Below, one piece after another: positions 43,380 through 50,639 of a stretch of 64,000 bases of DNA. The notes beneath the pieces were generated by a model, which made no database searches, was not told the DNA's origin, and was given only the letters and a program-made list of their open reading frames with translations. Numbering within the stretch: position 1 is the stretch's first letter; every line of letters starts with the position of its first letter. The DNA is from an uncultured Oscillospiraceae bacterium (GTDB lineage: Bacteria > Bacillota > Clostridia > Oscillospirales > Acutalibacteraceae), in contig CABUNG010000011.1 of assembly GCA_902492895.1 (NCBI GenBank), positions 4,527 to 68,526 on the forward strand, in the 5' to 3' direction. Both the position numbers and the translations under genes were made by a program.

Positions 43380-43495
43380 CCCTTTGCGGAGGGCGCGGCT
43401 CAAAGTATCGCGGTTTCACGTCCGACCGGCCCCTTCGGGGGGTCCACGGGAAACTTTCGTACGGCCAAATACCTGGCCGTATACACCGCAAAGGG
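43380..43495 (+). ncRNA. Structured 5' leader of potA that pairs with its ribosome site (riboswitch candidate)
   Basis: A 10-bp closing stem, CCCTTTGCGG (43380-43389) with CCGCAAAGGG (43486-43495), encloses about 96 bases. Inside are an arm AAAGT/ACTTT (43402-43406 with 43453-43457) holding a UUCG-capped hairpin (43424-43444), and a perfect 8-bp hairpin TACGGCCA/TGGCCGTA (43460-43467 with 43474-43481). This gives a three-way junction. The 3' strand of the closing stem contains the AAAGGGGG of potA, so folding would hide the ribosome site. I do not recognise the motif as a known riboswitch class; the ligand (perhaps a polyamine) is inferred only from the genes. Confidence 0.55.
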
Positions 43496-43504
43496 GGATG
43501 CAAG

Positions 43505-44644
43505 ATGGACTCTATTATTGAACTGAGAGACATTACCGTGTCATTCGACGGGGAAACGGTGCTCGATCATCTCGATCTGAACATCGGAAACGGAGAATTC
43601 GTGACCTTGCTCGGGCCGTCCGGCTGCGGCAAGACCACGACGCTGAGAATCATCGGCGGCTTCGTGGAACCCGATCACGGCGATGTCTTTTTTGACGGCC
43701 GCCGAATCAACGATCTGCCCGCGTACAAACGCCGGGTGAATACGATCTTTCAGCGGTACGCCCTGTTTCCGCACCTGAACGTGTACGAAAACGTCGCGTT
43801 CGGCATGCGGGTGCAGCGCAAGAAGAATCCGGAAATCCGGGAGACGGTGGAGCGGATGCTCCGCCTCGTCAACCTGTCCGGATTCGAGAAGCGGCGGGTG
43901 GATACCCTCTCGGGCGGCCAGCAGCAGCGGGTCGCGATCGCCCGCGCCCTGGCGAACAATCCCAGCGTCCTGCTGCTCGACGAGCCGCTGGCGGCCCTGG
44001 ATCTCAAGCTCCGCAAGGATATGCAGGTGGAGCTGAAAAATATACAAAAGAGCCTCGGCATCACCTTCGTCTATGTCACCCATGACCAGGAAGAGGCCCT
44101 CTCGATGTCGGATACCGTCGTGGTCATGGACAACGGCGTGATCCAGCAGATCGGCACCCCGCAGGACATCTACAACGAGCCGGAGAACGCCTTTGTGGCC
44201 GATTTCATCGGGGAGAGCAACATCCTCGACGGGATCATGCACGAGGACTGCCTCGTCGAGTTTTTCGGCCGGAAATTCCGCTGCGTGGACAAGGGCTTCG
44301 AACCGATGGAACCGGTGGATGTCGTCATCCGTCCGGAGGATATCGACATCGTTCCGCCTGACCGGGGCCATCTGACCGGCACGGTGACGAGCGTGACCTT
44401 CAAAGGCGTCCATTTTGAAACCATCGTCGATTTCAAGGGCTTCAAATGGATGATCCAGACCACCGATTATTATCCCGTCGATTCGGTCATCGGGATATCC
44501 CTGAACCCCGAGGATATCCATATCATGAAGAAATCGGCGTATTCCGGGATGTTCGGCGACTACAGCTCCTATTCCGAGGAGTTCGAGGAAATGGCCAACC
44601 CCGAAATCGACCTGACCGAAGAGAGCGGAGGGGAGACGGAATGA
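43505..44644 (+). CDS. potA: Spermidine/putrescine ABC transporter ATP-binding protein
   Basis: 379 residues. Walker A GPSGCGKT (37-44), signature LSGGQ (135-139) and Walker B VLLLDEP (155-161) are all intact, followed by a C-terminal TOBE-like regulatory domain (about 290-350, HLTGTVTSVTFKGVHFETIVDFKGFKWMI). Full-length and typical of PotA. It energises polyamine uptake through PotB and PotC. It is the first gene of the operon, with the leader RNA covering its ribosome site; its stop overlaps the potB start by four bases (ATGA). Confidence 0.93.
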   Translation: MDSIIELRDITVSFDGETVLDHLDLNIGNGEFVTLLGPSGCGKTTTLRIIGGFVEPDHGDVFFDGRRINDLPAYKRRVNTIFQRYALFPHLNVYENVAFGMRVQRKKNPEIRETVERMLRLVNLSGFEKRRVDTLSGGQQQRVAIARALANNPSVLLLDEPLAALDLKLRKDMQVELKNIQKSLGITFVYVTHDQEEALSMSDTVVVMDNGVIQQIGTPQDIYNEPENAFVADFIGESNILDGIMHEDCLVEFFGRKFRCVDKGFEPMEPVDVVIRPEDIDIVPPDRGHLTGTVTSVTFKGVHFETIVDFKGFKWMIQTTDYYPVDSVIGISLNPEDIHIMKKSAYSGMFGDYSSYSEEFEEMANPEIDLTEESGGETE

Positions 44645-45471
44645 AGAGGTCCCGTTCCGCCGCCGCACCCTTCGGCATTTGGATGTTCCTGTTCACGGTG
44701 GTTCCGCTGGGCATTGTGCTGTGGTTCGCTTTTACCGATAAAGACGGGCACTTCACGTTCCGGAACCTGTCCGCCATCGTGGATTACGCGGGAACCTTCG
44801 GGCTGTCGATCGGGTTGGGCGCCATTTCGACCGTGCTCTGCCTCGTGCTCGCCTATCCGCTCGCGTACAGCATCTCCCGCGCGGGGGAGAGGGTGCAGCA
44901 GACCATGGTGCTGATCATCATGCTGCCCATGTGGATGAATTTTCTGCTGCGCACCTACGCCTGGATGTCCCTGCTCGAGGACAACGGTTTTATCAATCAG
45001 TTTTTCCGTCTGATCGGCCTGCTCGGACCGGAGGATTCCTTCCACATGATCAATACGAACGGCGCCGTGGTGCTGGGCATGGTGTATAATTTCCTGCCCT
45101 TCATGGTGCTGCCGCTCTATTCCGTCATGACCAAGATCGACGGGCGGATCATCGAAGCGGCGCAGGATCTCGGGTCCAATGGTTTTCAGGTGCTGTTCCG
45201 CGTGATATTTCCCCTGTCGGTCCCGGGCATCCTCAGCGGCATCACCATGGTGTTCGTTCCGGCCGTCAGCACCTTCGTCATCACCAAGCTGCTCGGCGGC
45301 AGCAAGGTCCTGCTCATCGGCGACGCCATCGAGACCATGTTCATCGGTCAGGGCGCCAACTATAACGTCGGCGCGGCGCTTTCCCTGGTGCTGATGGTGC
45401 TGATCCTCTTATGTATGGCCATGACCAGCTTGGCCGACAAGGATGACGAGGAAGGGGGGCTTGTGCTGTGA
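44641..45471 (+). CDS. potB: Spermidine/putrescine ABC transporter permease
   Basis: 276 residues, six membrane helices (from GIWMFLFTVVPLGIVLWFAF to SLVLMVLILLCMAMTSL). The coupling loop of this family is seen in KIDGRIIEAAQDLGSNGFQVLFRVIFPLSVPGI. The start ATG overlaps the potA stop. It pairs with PotC to form the membrane pore. Confidence 0.93.
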   Translation: MKRSRSAAAPFGIWMFLFTVVPLGIVLWFAFTDKDGHFTFRNLSAIVDYAGTFGLSIGLGAISTVLCLVLAYPLAYSISRAGERVQQTMVLIIMLPMWMNFLLRTYAWMSLLEDNGFINQFFRLIGLLGPEDSFHMINTNGAVVLGMVYNFLPFMVLPLYSVMTKIDGRIIEAAQDLGSNGFQVLFRVIFPLSVPGILSGITMVFVPAVSTFVITKLLGGSKVLLIGDAIETMFIGQGANYNVGAALSLVLMVLILLCMAMTSLADKDDEEGGLVL

Positions 45472-46271
45472 AGACTCTCTCCCGTATCTATAACGCTTTA
45501 ATATTCCTTTTCCTGTACGCCCCGATCGTGGTCCTGATCATCTTTTCTTTCAATTCCTCCCGCAGCCGGACGACCTGGGCGGGCTTTTCCACCCGTTGGT
45601 ATGAAACCCTTTTCCAGGATACCCAGCTGCTGTCCGCCCTCTGGCTGACGCTGTGGGTGGCGCTGGTCTCCGCGCTCGCCGCCACCTTGATCGGCACGGC
45701 GGCGGCGGTGGGGATCAACGGGATGAACAGCAAGCTCCGCCGCGTGTTCCTGGCGGTCAACAATATCCCGATGGTCAATCCGGAAATCGTGACGGGTATT
45801 TCCCTGATGCTGCTGTTCGTATTCCTGTCCCGCGTGACCGGCGGACTGGTCAGCACGGGCGTCACCGCCCTGCTGCTGTCGCATATCACCTTCTGCATTC
45901 CCTATGTGGTGCTGCAGGTGATGCCCAAGCTGCGGCAGACCGACCGGCATCTCTATGAGGCGGCTCTCGATCTCGGCTGTCATCCGCTTCCCGCGTTCCT
46001 GCGGGTGGTGATGCCCCAGATCATGCCGGGCGTGGTGACGGGGGCCTTGATGGCCTTCACCATGTCGCTCGACGATTTCGTCATCAGCCTGTTCACCTCC
46101 GGATCGACGGCGCAGAACCTGTCCGTGACCATCTACGCGATGGTCAAGCGCCGGGTGACACCGGAAATCAATGCGCTGTCCACCCTGATGTTCGGCGCGA
46201 TTCTGCTGCTGCTCATCCTCGTCAACGTGGCGCAGATACGGGGACAGCCCAAAACCCGCAGGGCGGGTTGA
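45468..46271 (+). CDS. potC: Spermidine/putrescine ABC transporter permease
   Basis: 267 residues from a GTG whose last bases overlap the potB stop (GTGA). Six membrane helices begin with NALIFLFLYAPIVVLIIFSFNSS. Its coupling loop is HLYEAALDLGCHPLPAFLRVVMPQIMPGV. It is the second pore subunit of the transporter. Confidence 0.93.
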   Translation: MKTLSRIYNALIFLFLYAPIVVLIIFSFNSSRSRTTWAGFSTRWYETLFQDTQLLSALWLTLWVALVSALAATLIGTAAAVGINGMNSKLRRVFLAVNNIPMVNPEIVTGISLMLLFVFLSRVTGGLVSTGVTALLLSHITFCIPYVVLQVMPKLRQTDRHLYEAALDLGCHPLPAFLRVVMPQIMPGVVTGALMAFTMSLDDFVISLFTSGSTAQNLSVTIYAMVKRRVTPEINALSTLMFGAILLLLILVNVAQIRGQPKTRRAG

Positions 46272-46335
46272 TAAACTGGATTCCGGCCGGCCACCCGGCT
46301 TTGAATCACTATATTATGGTAAGGGAGATAGGTAG

Positions 46336-47430
46336 TTGAAAAAAATCGCGTGTTTGGTTCTGGCGGCCTCTCTGGGCCTCTTCGCCGCGGGATGCGGCGG
46401 CAATCCCGCCGGAGGTGAAGGGGAATCGGCGGCTCCGTCGACGGGGGTGACCCTCAACGTTTATAACTGGGGCGAATACATCGACGACGAAGATTTCAAG
46501 GTCAACGACCGCTTCACCTTTGAAACCGGCATCAAGGTCAATTACAAGAATTTCACCGATAACGAGAGCATGTACGCGGTTATCAGTTCGGGCGCCGCGG
46601 ACTACGACGTCGTGTTCCCCTCCGACTATATGGTGGGGAAGATGATCAAGGAAGGCATGCTCGAGAAGATAAATTTGGAAAACGTCCCGAATTTTCAGTA
46701 TATCGATGCGAACCTGAAAAATCCGGACTACGATCCGACCAACGAATACTCGGTTCCCTACACCTGGGGGACGGTCGGCATTTTCTACAATACCAAAAGG
46801 GTAGACGCCGCCGATCTGGCGCTTGGCTGGGATCTGCTCTGGTGCGACAAGTATAAGGGTAAGATCTTCATGTTCGACAACCAGCGTGACGCCTTCGGCA
46901 TTGCGCTGACAAAGCTCGGCTATTCCATGAACACGACGAATGCGGACGAATGGGAGGCGGCTTATCAGGAGCTGCTGCGTCAGAAGCCGCTCCTCAACCA
47001 GTATGTCATGGACCAGGTCTATGATAAAATGATCAACGAAGAGGGCTGGATCGCCCCCTATTATGCCGGAGACGGCAAGATCATGATGGATCCGGAGGAA
47101 GGCAACACCGATATCGACTTCTTTGTGCCGGAGGGGGGAACCAACCTTTTCGTGGATGCTATGTGCATTCTCAAGGGCAGCGGACACAAGACCGAAGCCG
47201 AAGCCTATATCAATTTCCTCTGCCGCACCGACGTCGCCAAAGCGAACGCGGAGTATATCGGCTATTCCACGCCCCAGACCGAAGCGCGCAAGCAGCTGGA
47301 TCCGGAAGTGGGGGAGAATCCGAACTTCTATCCGCCCGAGAGCGTGCTCGAAAAGACCGAGGTCTTCTTGACTCTGCCGGACGATACCAACGCGCTCATG
47401 GATTCCCTGTGGCTCAAATTGAAAAAGTGA
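46336..47430 (+). CDS. potD: Spermidine/putrescine-binding lipoprotein
   Basis: 364 residues from a TTG start that has AAGGGAGATAGG upstream. A lipoprotein signal ends LFAAGC (Cys17). The mature protein has VTLNVYNWGEYIDD, YDVVFPSDYMVGKMIKEGMLEKI and YSVPYTWGTVGIFYNT, as in PotD. It delivers polyamines to PotBC outside the membrane. A 64-bp gap separates it from potC, without a terminator, so it is in the same operon. Which polyamine it prefers cannot be read here. Confidence 0.92.
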   Translation: MKKIACLVLAASLGLFAAGCGGNPAGGEGESAAPSTGVTLNVYNWGEYIDDEDFKVNDRFTFETGIKVNYKNFTDNESMYAVISSGAADYDVVFPSDYMVGKMIKEGMLEKINLENVPNFQYIDANLKNPDYDPTNEYSVPYTWGTVGIFYNTKRVDAADLALGWDLLWCDKYKGKIFMFDNQRDAFGIALTKLGYSMNTTNADEWEAAYQELLRQKPLLNQYVMDQVYDKMINEEGWIAPYYAGDGKIMMDPEEGNTDIDFFVPEGGTNLFVDAMCILKGSGHKTEAEAYINFLCRTDVAKANAEYIGYSTPQTEARKQLDPEVGENPNFYPPESVLEKTEVFLTLPDDTNALMDSLWLKLKK

Positions 47431-47443
47431 GGGAGAGGGCATT

Positions 47444-48331
47444 ATGCCGGATCTGCATACTCTGAAAAACGATCAGCTCACCGTGACGGCGTCTTCGTTC
47501 GGCGCCGAGCTCCAGTCGGTCACCGGAAGTGACGGCGTCGAATACCTCTGGAACGGCGATGCCGCTTATTGGAGTGGCCGTTCGCCCCATCTGTTCCCCT
47601 TTGTAGGATCCCTGCGGGGCGGCCGCGCCGTTTGTTCGCAGGGGGAGGTCGTGCTGCCTCAGCACGGTCTGGCGCGGAAAACGCCGTACGAGGTGGAATC
47701 AGCGGACGATCGGTCCGTTACCTACCGTCTGTCCTCGACCGAGGAAAGCCGGAAAGGCTATCCTTATGATTTTGTCTTCCGCGTCCGGCATACGTTGGAC
47801 GGCCGGGCTCTCACCACGACCTATATCGTGGAAAATACCGGGACGGCCCCGATGCCCTTCACGGTCGGCGGGCACCCGGCCTTCCGGGTTCCGCTCCGGC
47901 CGGGCGAGAACTTCGACGATTACCGCATCGAGTTCGAGCAGCCGGAAACCATCGATTGTCCGCAGGTGGAGCTCCCGACTGCGCTGATCGTCAATACGAA
48001 GCGCAACCGCCTGATGACGGATTCCCGTGTCCTGCCCCTCAACCATGTGCTGTTCCGGGGGGAGGCGCTCGTTATGGACGATCTGCGTTCGAGAAGCGTC
48101 CGGCTGATTTCGGGCAAATCCGGCCGGGGTGTGCAGATGGATTTCCCCGGTATGGATTTCTTCGCCCTGTGGACCCCGGTGGCCAAAGACGCGCCCTTCC
48201 TGTGCCTGGAACCCTGGACCGGTACCGGCACCCAGGTGACCGAGGACGATGTGTTTGAACACAAACAGGGCATGCGCATCCTCCCGCCCGGCGAGATGCA
48301 TACCGTGCACTACACCATGACCATGATCTGA
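47444..48331 (+). CDS. Aldose 1-epimerase family protein (LacX-like)
   Basis: 295 residues. The mutarotase fold is visible with catalytic-type histidines H74 (LPQHGLAR) and H144 (VGGHPAFRVP), and a glutamate-bearing FLCLEPWTG near the end. It belongs to the LacX-like branch and should interconvert alpha and beta forms of aldoses. It begins 13 bp after potD, close enough for co-transcription, but a functional link to polyamine transport is unlikely. Confidence 0.88.
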   Translation: MPDLHTLKNDQLTVTASSFGAELQSVTGSDGVEYLWNGDAAYWSGRSPHLFPFVGSLRGGRAVCSQGEVVLPQHGLARKTPYEVESADDRSVTYRLSSTEESRKGYPYDFVFRVRHTLDGRALTTTYIVENTGTAPMPFTVGGHPAFRVPLRPGENFDDYRIEFEQPETIDCPQVELPTALIVNTKRNRLMTDSRVLPLNHVLFRGEALVMDDLRSRSVRLISGKSGRGVQMDFPGMDFFALWTPVAKDAPFLCLEPWTGTGTQVTEDDVFEHKQGMRILPPGEMHTVHYTMTMI

Positions 48332-48379
48332 CGGGATTTATACGCTGAACCCCGCCTGATCCGCAAAGGAGACCCGCCC

Positions 48380-49063
48380 ATGACGAACCCCGCAGCCGTC
48401 GCCTTTGATCTGGACGGCACCCTGGTCGATACGCTCGAGGATTTGGCCCACGCGACGGAAGAGACACTCCGTCTCTCCGGGTACGGCCGTCCGGACGGAC
48501 AGCCGCGGCATCCGCTCGAGGCGTACCGCCGTTTTGTCGGCAACGGCGCCCGCCGTTTGATCGAACGGGCGGCCGGAGAGACGGTCGGCGCGGCGCAGGT
48601 CGATGCGCTGCTCGAAACCTTCGTGCGGGTCTATGACCGGGACTGCCTGCTGTATACCAAGCCCTATCCGGGGATCCCGGAGCTGATCGAAGCCTTGGAG
48701 CGCTCGGGGGTTCGGATGGTCGTCGTGACCAACAAGCCGGAGGAACAGGCCGTCAAGATTCTGCGGCACTTTTTCCCGGAGAATCCCTTTGCCTGCATTT
48801 GCGGCGGACGGGCGGGGCGGCGGCACAAGCCCGATCCGGCCGCTCTGCTCGAAACCCTGGCCGCCGCAGGCGCCGATCCCGAACGGACGCTTTATGTGGG
48901 AGATTCCGACGTGGATGTGTTGACCGCCCACAATGCAGGGCTGCCCTGTGCGGGCGCGGTATGGGGATTCCGCGGAGAGGCGGAGCTGACGGCGGCGGGG
49001 GCAGATGTCCTGCTTTTCCGGCCTTCCGACCTCTTGGCCGCTCTGAAACAACGGAATTTATAA
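48380..49063 (+). CDS. HAD-family phosphatase, phosphoglycolate phosphatase-like
   Basis: 227 residues with the HAD motifs: DLDGTLVDT (nucleophile D10 and acid D12), VVVTNKPEEQA, KPDPAALLETL and VGDSDVDVLTAHNAG. The cap domain lies in residues 15-85. This is the Gph-like branch, which dephosphorylates 2-phosphoglycolate made during DNA repair or other small phosphoesters. The exact substrate is not certain. It starts after GGAGAC in the same direction as its neighbours. Confidence 0.88.
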   Translation: MTNPAAVAFDLDGTLVDTLEDLAHATEETLRLSGYGRPDGQPRHPLEAYRRFVGNGARRLIERAAGETVGAAQVDALLETFVRVYDRDCLLYTKPYPGIPELIEALERSGVRMVVVTNKPEEQAVKILRHFFPENPFACICGGRAGRRHKPDPAALLETLAAAGADPERTLYVGDSDVDVLTAHNAGLPCAGAVWGFRGEAELTAAGADVLLFRPSDLLAALKQRNL

Positions 49064-49124
49064 AGGAGGCTCGTCCTCCTGTCACCGATCGCCTCCTGTG
49101 TGCATAGCTTGTACTAACAGGAGG
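49064..49124 (+). promoter_or_regulatory. Hairpins and sporulation-type promoter candidate before the cysteine-rich gene
   Basis: AGGAGG/CCTCCT (49064-49069 with 49075-49080) forms a small hairpin after gph. A second stem, CCTCCTGT/ACAGGAGG (49092-49099 with 49117-49124), covers the next gene's ribosome site in any read-through transcript. Between them, CACC (49083-49086), 16 bases and CATAGCTT (49103-49110) resemble a sigmaK-type promoter, whose transcript would lack the covering strand. The fit is only fair. Confidence 0.35.
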
Positions 49125-49133
49125 TGATTGAGT

Positions 49134-49463
49134 ATGTGTTGTGGAGTGCTTGGTGTGGTGGCGCTGGCGGCTGCCGGCCGCCGTTCGATGGACTGCGGCT
49201 GCGGGTGCGGCTGCCGCCGCGAACGCTTTGAACCCCGGACCAATGTGATCCGGATGACGGAGCCGTCTTGCGGCTGCGGCTGTGGCTGTGGTTGCTGCTG
49301 CAACTGCTGCGGTTGTGGCTGCGGATGCGGATGTGAGAATACGAGCGAGCAGTCGGCCGCCGCTTCCGTGAGCTGTGAAGCCGTGGAGGCGTTTAAGCAG
49401 GCGTATGCTGGCCGTTCCTGCGGTTCCGATCGCGATAACCACCGTTCCTGCGGCTGCCGCTGA
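49134..49463 (+). CDS. Cysteine-glycine-rich small protein, unknown family
   Basis: 109 residues, of which 23 are cysteine. The ATG at 49134 has a full AGGAGGTGA upstream. After a short hydrophobic start (CCGVLGVVALAAAG), clusters of alternating Cys-Gly follow (CGCGCGC near 21-27 and a long CGCGC...CCNCC block near 46-66), then a polar tail with four more cysteines. It could bind metal or form cross-links, as in some spore coat proteins, but I recognise no family. It is followed by a strong terminator and then a manganese-catalase spore-coat-like gene. Peptide-natural-product precursor is a less likely alternative since no maturation enzyme is nearby. Confidence 0.75.
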   Translation: MCCGVLGVVALAAAGRRSMDCGCGCGCRRERFEPRTNVIRMTEPSCGCGCGCGCCCNCCGCGCGCGCENTSEQSAAASVSCEAVEAFKQAYAGRSCGSDRDNHRSCGCR

Positions 49464-49481
49464 ATGCAGACGTTCTATTCC

Positions 49482-49526
49482 AGGCCGGGACTGTCTTAAA
49501 CAGTCCCGGCCTTCTTTTTTAATTTT
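49482..49526 (+). terminator. Strong terminator after the cysteine-rich gene
   Basis: A perfect 12-bp stem (49482-49493 with 49501-49512, AGGCCGGGACTG arm) and a long T-rich tract. Confidence 0.9.
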
Positions 49527-49534
49527 CTTTTTTC

Positions 49535-49564
49535 TGCAAAATTGGCGGGATCCCGCGCATACTA
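49535..49564 (+). promoter_or_regulatory. SigmaG-like (forespore) promoter of the manganese catalase gene
   Basis: TGCAAA (49535-49540), 17-bp spacer and CATACTA (49558-49564). CATACTA is the exact sigmaG -10 consensus known from Bacillus; the -35 agrees at four of six with TGAATA. Confidence 0.55.
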
Positions 49565-49594
49565 AGGTTGAAATCCCAAAAAGGAGGTCAACCT

Positions 49595-50260
49595 ATGTTC
49601 AAGCATGAAAAACAGTATCTTCATCCCGTGCGCGTGGATCGGCCGAATCCGAATTACGCGGCGCTGCTGCAGGAACAGCTGGGCGGCCCGCAGGGCGAGC
49701 TGAAATCCGCTCTGCAGTACCTGTCCCAGAGCATGCGGATCAAAGACAAGGAAATCAAGGACCTGTTTCTGGATGTGGCGGCCGAGGAGCTTTGCCATCT
49801 GGAAATGATCAGCGCCACGGTCAACATGCTCAACGGCGATGAACTCGACGCGATGAATGCCACGGTGGGGAACGTGGAAGCGCATGTTCTGACCGGACTG
49901 ACGCCCATGCTCGCCAACGCCAGCGGCTATCTCTGGACCGCCGCCTATGTCAATGAGACCGGCGATGCCGCGGCGGATATCCTGTCCGATATTGCAGCCG
50001 AGCAGAGGGCTAAGGTGGTTTACCAGTACCTGTACCGCCAGATTGACGACAAGGGCGTGCGGGAGACTATCGATTTTCTTCTCAATCGGGAAGAGGCCCA
50101 CAACACCATGTTCCGGGAAGCCTTCAACCGTATCCAGGATTCGGGGTCCCAGCAGAATTGGGGTACCACCCCCAATGCCCGGATTTACTTCGACCTCTCC
50201 AGCCCCGGCGGCCAGAGCTTCGATCCGGCGAAAGCACAGCCGGTCTCCTTTAATATTTAG
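49595..50260 (+). CDS. Manganese catalase family protein, CotJC-like
   Basis: 221 residues; the ATG at 49595 follows AAGGAGG. The di-manganese ligands are present: E35 (GELKSALQY), E65 and H68 (EELCHLEM), E136 (AAEQRAKVVYQYLYR), and E166/H169 (NREEAHNTMF). This is the short CotJC/YjqC-like form. Such proteins decompose hydrogen peroxide and several are spore-coat components. Its sigmaG-like promoter and isolated terminator-to-terminator layout support expression during sporulation. Confidence 0.9.
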   Translation: MFKHEKQYLHPVRVDRPNPNYAALLQEQLGGPQGELKSALQYLSQSMRIKDKEIKDLFLDVAAEELCHLEMISATVNMLNGDELDAMNATVGNVEAHVLTGLTPMLANASGYLWTAAYVNETGDAAADILSDIAAEQRAKVVYQYLYRQIDDKGVRETIDFLLNREEAHNTMFREAFNRIQDSGSQQNWGTTPNARIYFDLSSPGGQSFDPAKAQPVSFNI

Positions 50261-50293
50261 CGGTTTTCCGCTTTGGATCGTCGGATTTTCTCC

Positions 50294-50322
50294 TTGACAA
50301 ACCGATTTACGGCGCTTATAAT
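50294..50322 (+). promoter_or_regulatory. Consensus sigmaA promoter of the leu operon
   Basis: TTGACA (50294-50299), 17-bp spacer, TATAAT (50317-50322): a perfect match to consensus, as expected for an operon whose control is by T-box attenuation. Confidence 0.92.
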
Positions 50323-50344
50323 AGGGAATAACAACTTGATAAAC

Positions 50345-50617
50345 CTAGCAAAGACGTTGAAGGGAATAAGACACGGGGTCTGTTGCCTCAGAGAGCCGGC
50401 GGGTGGTGCGAGCCGGTGGCGGAATCCGTGTGTATAGCTCATCCTGGAGTCGTTCGTCCGATCCGCAAGGGGTAGGGCGGGCCGCCTGGCGGCGTTATCG
50501 GCCAGCGCTTTCCGCGGTATCTGCGGCGGAGCGGTCAAGGGGTGCTGCGGCACCTGAAACTGGGTGGTACCACGTGCGATTCTTCGCCCGTCCCTTTTTT
50601 GGGGGACGGGCGTTTTT
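50345..50617 (+). ncRNA. T-box leader with leucine (CUC) specifier
   Basis: The conserved T-box bases TGGGTGGTACCACG lie at 50561-50574. Upstream is a long Stem I with GAATCCGTGTG and a CTC at 50438-50440 in the specifier position, matching leucine and the leuA gene. Downstream is an intrinsic terminator. Uncharged tRNA-Leu binding should favour the antiterminator and allow leu expression. Confidence 0.9.
50585..50617 (+). terminator. T-box terminator
   Basis: A 10-bp stem (50585-50594 with 50603-50612, CGCCCGTCCC arm) followed by TTTTT. It is the OFF conformation of the leucine T-box. Confidence 0.9.
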
Positions 50618-50639
50618 ATTTGAAAAGGAGGTCTGGTCC

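Noticed and set aside
43210..43521. 103-codon frame inside the pot leader
   Set aside because: It begins at the promoter itself, has no RBS, and the region is better explained as structured RNA.
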